64,000 bases of DNA. Source: Brevundimonas subvibrioides. GTDB taxonomy: Bacteria > Pseudomonadota > Alphaproteobacteria > Caulobacterales > Caulobacteraceae. Positions 28,255-35,364 of the stretch are shown here, in pieces. The stretch lies in the NCBI RefSeq assembly GCF_027271155.1, contig NZ_CP114542.1:2837001-2901000 (forward strand), given 5' to 3'. Position numbers and translations under genes: made by a program. Below the pieces are notes generated by a model that was not told the DNA's origin, did not search any database, and worked only from the letters and a program-made list of their open reading frames with translations. How positions within the stretch are numbered: position 1 is the first letter of the stretch; each line of letters opens with the position of its first letter.

Positions 28255-29994
28255 TCAGGCTTCCTGACGGGCTTTGGTGATCGCCGGCACCTGGGCCGGC
28301 GGCGGGTTGGGTATGGTGACAGCGCCCTGGCTGGCCGAGGCGACCTGGGCGCGATATTTGGCGAAGACCCCGGTGGCGGGGTTCAGCGGGGGGATCGTGT
28401 GGTCGCGACCGCGTGCGACCAGATCGGCCGCGACATCGATGCGTCGGTTCGTGACATCGATCGTGATCCGGTCGCCGTCGCGGACCAGGGCGATCGGACC
28501 GCCCACGGCTGCCTCCGGCGAGATGTGGCCGGCGACGAAGCCGTAGCTGGCGCCCGAGAACCGGCCGTCGGTCAGCAGGGCGACATTCTGGACGCCGCGG
28601 CCCTTCAGGGCGGCGGTCACCTGCAGCATCTCGCGCATGCCCGGTCCGCCGCGCGGGCCTTCGTAGCGAATGATGATGACGTCGCCCTCGCCGACCGAGC
28701 CGTCCTGAACGGCATGGAAGGCGTCTTCCTCCGAGTCGAACACGCAGGCCGGGCCCTCGAACACGTCGATGGCATGGCCTGCCAGTTTGATGATCGCCCC
28801 CTCCGGGGCCAGGTCGCCGTGGATGACGGCATAGGAGCCGCGCGCCATGACCGGCGCATCGATCGTGGTCACGACCTGCTGGCCCGGCGCTTCCTCGGCC
28901 TCGGCGGCCTCGGCGAACAGGCTGCGGCCCGAGACGGTCGGGGCGTTCACGATCTTGCCCGCCGCCGCCAGCCGCTGGGCGACCAGCCGCGTGCCGCCCG
29001 CCGCATACAGGTGCGAGGCCAGAAACCGGCCGCCCGGTTTCAGATCGCAGATGACCGGGGCCTCGACACAGGCCTGATGGCAGTCCTCGATGCCGAAATC
29101 GACGCCCGCCTCGGTCGCGATGGCCGTCAGGTGCATGACCGCATTGGTGGATCCTCCGGACGCCGAGACGGCAACGGCGGCATTCTTCAGGCTCGCGCGC
29201 GTGATGTATTTGCGGGCCGTGTCGCCGGCGAAGACCCGTTCGACGATCAACCGGCCGCAGCGCTCACCCTCGGCCGCCTTGGCCGGATCGACGGCGGGGA
29301 CGTCATTGGCCCCCATCGGCGACAGACCCATCATCGACAGGGCCATGGCCATGGTATTGGCGGTGAACTGCCCCCCGCAGGCCCCGGCCCCCGGACAGGC
29401 GGCGCTCTCGACGATCTTCAGCTGGTCGTCGTCGATGGTGCCGGCGCCGTGGGCGCCGATAGCCTCGAAGACCTCCTGGATCGAGATTTCGGCCGATCCG
29501 ATCCGGCCCGGCATGATGGTGCCGCCGTAATAGACCAGGCCGGGAATATCCATGCGGGCCAGGGCCATGGCGGCGGCGGGTATGGTCTTGTCGCAACCGA
29601 CGATGCAGACGACGCCGTCCAGCTGATGGCCCTGCACCGCCAGCTCGATCGAGTCGGCGACGACTTCACGGCTGATCAGCGAGGCCTTCATACCCGGCGT
29701 ACCCATCGAGATGCCATCGGTGACGACGATGGTGTTGAAGTCGATCGGGAAGCCGCCCGCCGCGATGATGCCGGCCCGGACGTCCCTGGCCAGCCGGTCC
29801 AGATGCATGTTGCACGGCGTCACCGACGACCAGGTGTTGACCACCGCGATCATCGGCTTCTCGAAATCGGCATCGTCCATGCCTGCGGCCCGCAGATAGC
29901 TGCGGGCCGCGGCGCGGTTCGCTCCGGCGGTCACGACGGCGCTGCGTCGCCGGGGCGACGGGGCCGTGTCATCAGGGGTCAAATCTTGCGTCAT
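28255..29994 (-). CDS. ilvD: Dihydroxy-acid dehydratase
   Basis: Fe-S enzyme that dehydrates dihydroxy-acids to the 2-keto acids of valine and isoleucine. The protein is 579 residues. Cluster-binding cysteines are visible in TPCNMHLDR, GCDKTIPAA and CPGAGACGGQFTANT. It is the first structural gene of the operon, 41 bases after the attenuator terminator, and has only a weak Shine-Dalgarno, so its expression is likely set mainly by transcript readthrough. Confidence 0.97.
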   Translation of the reverse strand: MTQDLTPDDTAPSPRRRSAVVTAGANRAAARSYLRAAGMDDADFEKPMIAVVNTWSSVTPCNMHLDRLARDVRAGIIAAGGFPIDFNTIVVTDGISMGTPGMKASLISREVVADSIELAVQGHQLDGVVCIVGCDKTIPAAAMALARMDIPGLVYYGGTIMPGRIGSAEISIQEVFEAIGAHGAGTIDDDQLKIVESAACPGAGACGGQFTANTMAMALSMMGLSPMGANDVPAVDPAKAAEGERCGRLIVERVFAGDTARKYITRASLKNAAVAVSASGGSTNAVMHLTAIATEAGVDFGIEDCHQACVEAPVICDLKPGGRFLASHLYAAGGTRLVAQRLAAAGKIVNAPTVSGRSLFAEAAEAEEAPGQQVVTTIDAPVMARGSYAVIHGDLAPEGAIIKLAGHAIDVFEGPACVFDSEEDAFHAVQDGSVGEGDVIIIRYEGPRGGPGMREMLQVTAALKGRGVQNVALLTDGRFSGASYGFVAGHISPEAAVGGPIALVRDGDRITIDVTNRRIDVAADLVARGRDHTIPPLNPATGVFAKYRAQVASASQGAVTIPNPPPAQVPAITKARQEA

Positions 29995-30035
29995 CGAGGT
30001 TGGGCGTTCCGGAGGAGAGGCGTGCGTCGGGCATT

Positions 30036-30064
30036 AAAAAACCCGCTTCCTGTCGGGAGCGGGT
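30036..30064 (-). terminator. Attenuator terminator upstream of ilvD
   Basis: On the - strand, ACCCGCT (30064-30058) pairs with AGCGGGT (30047-30041), with two further G-C pairs inside the loop after one mismatch. Six T follow immediately (30041-30036). It stands between the leader peptide stop and ilvD, so it can end transcription before the structural genes. Confidence 0.88.
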
Positions 30065-30121
30065 GGAGGCTTGCGGTCCTGATTTGTCTCGGCTTCAGGT
30101 CAGCTGCATCCACGCCGCTCC
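30056..30121 (-). promoter_or_regulatory. Predicted antiterminator pairing of the ilv attenuator
   Basis: GGAGCGGCGTGG (30121-30110, leader codons 43-46) can pair with CCACCCGCTCC (30066-30056) to give 11 base pairs with one bulged C. The second strand contains the entire 5' arm of the terminator, so the two structures exclude each other. The pairing strand begins two codons after the Leu/Val codon run, where a stalled ribosome would leave it free. Confidence 0.75.
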
Positions 30122-30247
30122 GGAGAGCAGGAGTACGAGTACGCTGAGAATAAGGGTGTTCAGGGCGGCCGGCACGGCATTGGCGCGCGGGGCCGCGACC
30201 GCACGGGCGGCGGCACGGATCGGGATGTGACGGGTCGGGTGGCTCAT
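30095..30247 (-). CDS. ilv operon leader peptide (attenuation), 50 aa
   Basis: ATG with an excellent Shine-Dalgarno (AAGGAGG, five bases upstream) opens a 50-codon frame ending in TGA. Codons 32-41 read L-I-L-S-V-L-V-L-L-L, nine of ten being branched-chain residues, with CTT, ATT and GTA codons that are uncommon in this high-GC DNA. It is followed by the antiterminator/terminator pair and ilvD. By analogy with enteric ilv and leu leaders, ribosome stalling at these codons when charged Leu/Ile/Val tRNA is scarce would allow readthrough. The hydrophobic run could alternatively mark a small membrane protein. Confidence 0.8.
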   Translation of the reverse strand: MSHPTRHIPIRAAARAVAAPRANAVPAALNTLILSVLVLLLSGAAWMQLT

Positions 30248-30375
30248 GGCCGCCTCCTTGGCTACCCCGGCATAAGGTCAGAGAACGCTGCGTTGCACAA
30301 CCGCTATCTGGCAAAAACTTCCAAAAAGAAGCGTGCAGGGCCCCGGGGTGGCAATTTCGACCCTGTTGGAGGGCT

Positions 30376-30906
30376 TCAACCCTCGAAGCGGACCGTTTGC
30401 GCTGCGGATCCGGGACGGAACAGGATCGTGCGGGTCACCCCTCCGGTGCGCACGTTCACCTGTTGCTCCATATCGTCATAGACGCCGGGAAAGAAATCGA
30501 GATCGACCGTGACCGCATGGACGGCCGGTTCCGCCTCGCCCGTGCCGGCAAAGCCGATCCGCACCGTGTCGCCGGCCAGGACGGTTTCGCCATGGGTGAG
30601 GTTGATCGCCAGCCCGTCGATCTCCAGCCGGAATCGTGCCGCCAGATGGGCTTCCAGATCCGCGACCGCGCGCGGATCATCCAGCGATGGCTGGGCATCG
30701 GGCGCGATGGAGACCAGGGCAGGCTCGACGTCGTGAGCGTAGAAACGGTGGGTTACCCGCACGGCACCGGTCGCGGCATCGATCTCCACCACCGTCAGAC
30801 CGGCATGGCCTCGGTGGGCCAGGGCGGGACTGACACTGAGCCCGCAGGCGAGCATCAGTCCGCCCAGCAATCCTCGCCGTCCGATCCTGAAGCCCGCGCC
30901 CGCCAT
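30376..30906 (-). CDS. DUF6702 family exported protein
   Basis: The 176-residue protein starts with a basic twin-arginine-like stretch and hydrophobic core (GRRGLLGGLMLACGLSVSPALAH), so it is probably exported. The mature part contains VTHRFYAHDVEPAL and ends NVRTGGVTRTILFRPG, features I associate with DUF6702. It follows the M1 peptidase with a one-base overlap (TGATG), so the two are cotranscribed. No function is assigned; the short segments rich in His near the start might bind metal. Confidence 0.72.
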   Translation of the reverse strand: MAGAGFRIGRRGLLGGLMLACGLSVSPALAHRGHAGLTVVEIDAATGAVRVTHRFYAHDVEPALVSIAPDAQPSLDDPRAVADLEAHLAARFRLEIDGLAINLTHGETVLAGDTVRIGFAGTGEAEPAVHAVTVDLDFFPGVYDDMEQQVNVRTGGVTRTILFRPGSAAQTVRFEG

Positions 30907-33302
30907 CAGGAAGCGGGTCGGGTCCGCAGGCTGTCGGGCGTGACGCGGCGGTCATCGTCGCGCATCCGGTTCTGGCCCTGGGGACCGGCCGGTGCCAGAG
31001 GCACGACCGATGGCACGATCGATTGCGGGAAGGCGTTGTTCGACCGGTCCGAGTCCGCCGTCTCCCAAAGGGGGTCAAGCTCTGCCGACACCAGCGTCCT
31101 GGCCGAGGTGTATTGCCAGACCACGCGCTGGCTGTTGCGACGCCAGATCTCTGCCGGAATGCGGACCGTCTCGCTGGTCCCGTCCGCGAAATTCATCTTG
31201 ACGATCACCGGCATGACGAGGCCACCGACATTGGAGAACGTCAGGCGATAGATGTTGTCGCGGAAACCCTGTGCGCGCTGGCGGTCGGCATCGGCACGGG
31301 CGGCGGCCGAGGCCGCATCCCGGCGCTGGGTGGCGGTGACGGTGAACTGGTCGGTCTCGTCGTAGTAATCCAGCACGCCGCTGTCGCGCTCGATGACCGT
31401 CTGGATGCCGGCTTCCTGATTGACGGCGGCGGTGCGGCTGACCGGCTGCTGCCGGAAGCGCTCGCGGTCGGCGCGGGCGCGCTCGTCCGGATCGGTCGAC
31501 TGCAGGTTCACCCGCACCACATTGTCGAGCGAGATGTCGACGTGGTCGGTGGTGTAGAACCAGCCGCGCCAGAACCAGTCCAGATCCATGCCCGACGACT
31601 CCTCCATCGTGCGGAAAAAGTCGAACGGGGTCGGGCGCTTGAACATCCAGCGCTGGGAGTATTCGCGGAAGGCGCGGTCGAACAGCTCGCGGCCCATGAC
31701 GGTCTCGCGCAGGATGACCAGCGCTGTCGCCGGCTTGGCATAGGCGTTGTTGCCGAACTGCAGCAGGGAGTCGGACTGGGTCATCACCGGCACCTGGTCC
31801 TGACTGATCATGTATTCGACGATGTCACGGGGCTCGCCACGCGAGGGGAAGTCGGGATCCCACAGCTTCTGCGCCTCGAACTGCAGGAAGCTGTTCAGCC
31901 CTTCGTCCATCCATGTCCACTGGCGCTCGTCGGAGTTGACGATCATCGGGAAATAGGTGTGACCGACCTCGTGGATCACCACCCCGATCAGCCCGGTCTT
32001 GGCCCGCTCGGTATAGGTCAGGGAGCCGTCGTCGCCCCGCACCGGCCGCGGCCCGTTGAAGGTGATCATCGGATATTCCATGCCACCGACCGGCCCGTTG
32101 ACCGACTGGGCGGTCGGATAGGGGTAGGTCAGGGCGAACTGGTTGTAGACATCCAGGGTGTGGGCGATGGCCTTGGTCGAATAGGCATCCCACAGCGGAC
32201 GGGCCTCCTTCGGATAGAAGGACATGGCCATCACGACCGGGTGCTCGGTTGAGTCCTGTTCGACACCCAGGGCGTCCCAGACGAATTTGCGGCTGGCCGC
32301 CCAGCCGAAGTCGCGCACATTGTCGGCGACGAAATGCCAGGTGCGGGTGCCCGACCGCGCGGGCGCGGCCTCGGCGGCGGCGGCCTCGGCGGGCGTGACG
32401 ATATAGACGGGCTCGTCGGCCGTCCGGGCCTGAGCCAGACGCGACCGCTGCGCTTCGCTCAGGATCTCGGGGTTGGCCAGTTCGCCGGTCGCGGCCACGA
32501 CATGGTCGGCCGGCGCGGTGATCGAGACATCGTAGTCGCCGAACTCCAGCGTGAACTCGCCCGACCCCAGGAACTGGGCCTGATGCCAGCCCTCATAGTC
32601 CGAATAGACCGCCAGGCGGGGGAACCACTGGGCCGCCAGGAAGATGCAGTTGCCGTCCTCCCAGGCCTTGGTGAAACACTCATAGCCCGACCGGCCGCCG
32701 ACGACGTTGGTCTCGGGCAGCGGCAGGGTGAAGCGGATGGTGAAGGTGAAGCTTTCGCCCGTTCCCAGGGTCTGCGGCAGGTCGATCCGCAGCAGGGTAT
32801 CGGTGATCGTATAGGTCAGGTCCTGCCCGTCCGGACCGGTGATCTTCAGGTCGTTGAACCCGCCTTCCCACTCCTGGAATCTCTGGACGCGCAGCACCTC
32901 GCCGACGCTGACGGTGGCCGCGTCGCCGACGGTACGGGTGCGTTCGGCGATCGATGCCCGACGATAGTTCTGCTGATCCAGCAGCAGCCACAGATACCCC
33001 AGCCGGTCGGGCGAGTTGTTGGTGTAGGTGACGGTCTCGGTCCCCGTCAGCGTCCGGGTCGGCTCATCCAGCGAGACGTCGATGTCGTAATCGACCTTCT
33101 GCTGCCAGTAGCGAAAGCCGGGCGCGCCCGACGCGCTGCGATAGTCGGTCGGGCTGGGCCAGTCCTCGCCCTCGAACTGGCGGAACTTGTCCTCGAAGGT
33201 GCCGGTTGTCTGTTGCACGGGGCCGACGCTGACCTGGGCGGAGGCGGCACCCGCCAAAACCGCTGCGACAAGGCCTGTCGCTGCCAGAAAGAAACCACGC
33301 AT
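30906..33302 (-). CDS. M1 family metallopeptidase, exported
   Basis: The 798-residue zinc aminopeptidase-like protein has a Sec signal peptide (GFFLAATGLVAAVLAGAASAQ). The zinc site is complete: H444EVGH448, then E467 in WMDEGLNSF, the HEXXH-X18-E pattern of the gluzincins. The exopeptidase motif is GGMEYP. The ATG at 33302 gives the cleanest signal peptide; ATG 33320 is in frame. Periplasmic peptide breakdown is the likely role. Coupled to the DUF6702 gene. Confidence 0.93.
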   Translation of the reverse strand: MRGFFLAATGLVAAVLAGAASAQVSVGPVQQTTGTFEDKFRQFEGEDWPSPTDYRSASGAPGFRYWQQKVDYDIDVSLDEPTRTLTGTETVTYTNNSPDRLGYLWLLLDQQNYRRASIAERTRTVGDAATVSVGEVLRVQRFQEWEGGFNDLKITGPDGQDLTYTITDTLLRIDLPQTLGTGESFTFTIRFTLPLPETNVVGGRSGYECFTKAWEDGNCIFLAAQWFPRLAVYSDYEGWHQAQFLGSGEFTLEFGDYDVSITAPADHVVAATGELANPEILSEAQRSRLAQARTADEPVYIVTPAEAAAAEAAPARSGTRTWHFVADNVRDFGWAASRKFVWDALGVEQDSTEHPVVMAMSFYPKEARPLWDAYSTKAIAHTLDVYNQFALTYPYPTAQSVNGPVGGMEYPMITFNGPRPVRGDDGSLTYTERAKTGLIGVVIHEVGHTYFPMIVNSDERQWTWMDEGLNSFLQFEAQKLWDPDFPSRGEPRDIVEYMISQDQVPVMTQSDSLLQFGNNAYAKPATALVILRETVMGRELFDRAFREYSQRWMFKRPTPFDFFRTMEESSGMDLDWFWRGWFYTTDHVDISLDNVVRVNLQSTDPDERARADRERFRQQPVSRTAAVNQEAGIQTVIERDSGVLDYYDETDQFTVTATQRRDAASAAARADADRQRAQGFRDNIYRLTFSNVGGLVMPVIVKMNFADGTSETVRIPAEIWRRNSQRVVWQYTSARTLVSAELDPLWETADSDRSNNAFPQSIVPSVVPLAPAGPQGQNRMRDDDRRVTPDSLRTRPAS

Positions 33303-33405
33303 CGCCAAGCCCCGCCTCATCGAAAACAGCCACCGCGGACCATACGGGTTGAACCGGGGGGCGCAAGCGCGGACCATCTTGCCATCCTGCGATGTCGCCG
33401 CACGC

Positions 33406-33972
33406 TCAGCCGTCGACGAGGTCCTGCAGGATTCCGGCGATGCGGCCCTTCAGGCGTTCGGACTCATCGGGCGACATCTTCAGACCCGACAGATCGCGGC
33501 TGACGGTCAGGCCCATCATCAGCCCGGCGGCGATGCGCACCCGGATGGCCGCGTCCTCGCCACCCATCCAGGCCACGAAGGGATCGAAGAAGGCCTCGTT
33601 CGAGGCCTGCTGAATGACCTCGGTCGCCTTGGGAGAGGAAGCGGATCGCAGCATCAGCAACAGCCAGGCCAGCTTGCTCTCCCGGCGCTCGCCATAGACG
33701 ATCTCGTGCGCCATCCGTTCGCCGAACGTCGCCCGGTCGCCCTCGGTGAGGTCGGCACCGCTGCCGCAGTCGTCGATGACCGCGCGGAAAAGTTCTTCCT
33801 TGGAGCCGAAGTAGCGAGAGATCAGGGCCGGATCGACGCCGACCTCGCCCGCAACGTCGCGGATGCCGACCTGATCGTAGCTTTCGGCCGTGAACCGGCG
33901 CGTCGCGGCCGCCAGGATGGCGTCACGGGTCGCGGCCGCGTTACGCGGCCGATGGCAGGCGACGAAACTCAA
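33406..33972 (-). CDS. TetR family regulator, likely repressor of the adjacent RND pump
   Basis: The 188-residue protein has an N-terminal HTH (TRDAILAAATRRFTAESYDQ, then DVAGEVGVDPALISRYFGSK) and a TetR-type ligand domain. I chose TTG at 33972 (GGAG seven bases upstream) over ATG 34014, because the ATG would lie inside the perfect inverted repeat that looks like the operator. It is divergent from the efflux operon, the usual layout for a local repressor. The effector is unknown. Confidence 0.85.
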   Translation of the reverse strand: MSFVACHRPRNAAATRDAILAAATRRFTAESYDQVGIRDVAGEVGVDPALISRYFGSKEELFRAVIDDCGSGADLTEGDRATFGERMAHEIVYGERRESKLAWLLLMLRSASSPKATEVIQQASNEAFFDPFVAWMGGEDAAIRVRIAAGLMMGLTVSRDLSGLKMSPDESERLKGRIAGILQDLVDG

Positions 33973-34010
33973 TGTGATCTCCCAGGTGCCCCACCCTCTG
34001 TATGAACATG

Positions 34011-34065
34011 TCATCGCCTGTTGACAAGCGAGGCCCATCGCCCCATCCAAGTCAACAGGCGATGA
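34011..34065. promoter_or_regulatory. 15-bp perfect inverted repeat between tetR and the efflux operon
   Basis: TCATCGCCTGTTGAC (34011-34025) and its exact complement GTCAACAGGCGATGA (34051-34065) flank a 25-bp spacer. Each arm ends in TTGAC facing the spacer, which could be the -35 element of each divergent promoter, so a protein bound to the arms would block both directions. Candidate operator for the TetR protein. Confidence 0.75.
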
Positions 34066-34136
34066 CCGTGGCTCCTCCCCATGCGCATCCGGTCGCGCCC
34101 TGACAGGGATTTCTACCCAACCGGGAGAGTGCGCGC

Positions 34137-35351
34137 ATGCGCAGGCTGAAGATCGTCGCCGTGTCCGTCCTCGTGACGGGCGCGCTGTATGGCTGTTCGC
34201 AGAAGTCAGAGGCGCAGGGGCCCCCGCCCGCCGCACCCGTGACCGTGGCCGTACCCCTGGCCGAACGCGTGGTCGACTGGGACGATTTCACCGGCCGGTT
34301 CGAGGCGACCAGCCAGGTCGAGGTGCGCGCGCGTGTCGGCGGCTTCATCCAGGCGGTCCACTTCCGCGATGGCGACTATGTCCGGCGAGGACAGCTGCTG
34401 TTCACCCTGGATCCCCGCCCGGCCCAGGCCCAGCTGGCCGCCGCCCGCGCGGCCATGGCCCAGGCCGAGGCCCAGCTGTCCCTCGCCCGCACCAATCTGG
34501 CGCGATCGCAGGTCCTCGTGGCCAGCCAGGCGGTCAGCCAGGCCGAGGTCGATACCAACGCTGGGGCCGTACAGACGGCCGAGGCCGCCGTCGCGTCCGC
34601 CCGGGCAACGGTCCGCGCGCGCCAGCTGGATCTGGAGTTCACCCGCGTCACCGCCCCCGCCTCGGGCCGCGTCTCCGACCGCCGCGTCGATCCGGGCAAT
34701 GTCGTCGCGGGCGGATCGTCCGCCGGCGACCTGCTGACCACCATCGTCTCGTCCTCGCCGATCTATTTCGTGTTCGAGGGGTCCGAGGCCCTGCTGCTGA
34801 AGTATCAGCGCGACGCCCGCGCCGGCCGTTCGGCCCCGGTCCGTATCCGCCTGCAGGACGAAAGCGACTTCAGCCGCTCGGGCACGCTGGACTTCACCGA
34901 CAATGCCATCGATCCGGCGTCCGGAACCATCCGGCTGCGCGCCGTCATCCCGAACGGCGACGGCTTCCTGAAGCCCGGCATGTTCGCCCAGGGCCGCGTC
35001 GCCGGGGCCGGGGCCTATGACGCCCTGCTGGTCCCGGACTCGGCGATCGGCACGGATCAGGCCCGCCGCGTCGTCTCGGTCGTCAACGCCGACGGCTCGG
35101 TCACCCCGACGCCGGTGCAACTGGGACCGCTGGTCGATGGTCTCCGGGTCGTCCGGTCGGGCATCCGGCCCACCGATCGCATCATCATCGACGGTCTGCA
35201 GCGCGCCATGCCCGGCATGAAGGTGAAGCCCACCAATGGCCGCATCGCCCGCCAGCCGCGGCAGGAGGCCGCGCCGACCACCACCGCGCCGCCCGCCGCG
35301 ACCGGCACGAGTGCCACCGCCCTGACGCAATCCGTCGCCGTCGGCGACTGA
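34137..35351 (+). CDS. RND efflux periplasmic adaptor (membrane fusion protein)
   Basis: The 404-residue lipoprotein has lipobox LYGC (Cys20) after a short hydrophobic signal. The AcrA-type layout is present: beta/lipoyl half motif RARVGGFIQAVHFRDGDYV, a helical hairpin rich in AAARAAMAQAEAQL, a second lipoyl half FTRVTAPASGRVSDR, then beta-barrel (GTLDFTDNAIDPASGTIRLR) and membrane-proximal domains. It bridges the pump to the outer-membrane channel. 13 bases precede the permease gene. Confidence 0.95.
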   Translation: MRRLKIVAVSVLVTGALYGCSQKSEAQGPPPAAPVTVAVPLAERVVDWDDFTGRFEATSQVEVRARVGGFIQAVHFRDGDYVRRGQLLFTLDPRPAQAQLAAARAAMAQAEAQLSLARTNLARSQVLVASQAVSQAEVDTNAGAVQTAEAAVASARATVRARQLDLEFTRVTAPASGRVSDRRVDPGNVVAGGSSAGDLLTTIVSSSPIYFVFEGSEALLLKYQRDARAGRSAPVRIRLQDESDFSRSGTLDFTDNAIDPASGTIRLRAVIPNGDGFLKPGMFAQGRVAGAGAYDALLVPDSAIGTDQARRVVSVVNADGSVTPTPVQLGPLVDGLRVVRSGIRPTDRIIIDGLQRAMPGMKVKPTNGRIARQPRQEAAPTTTAPPAATGTSATALTQSVAVGD

Positions 35352-35364
35352 GGCCCGTTCGTCC

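Noticed and set aside
27268..30147. 959-codon frame opposite ilvC and ilvD
   Set aside because: Composition is typical of a reverse-frame artefact of two well-identified enzymes; no domain seen.
30095..30247. Leader peptide as a genuine small membrane protein
   Set aside because: Possible because of its hydrophobic run, but the precise placement of BCAA codons relative to mutually exclusive hairpins and the terminator is better explained by attenuation.
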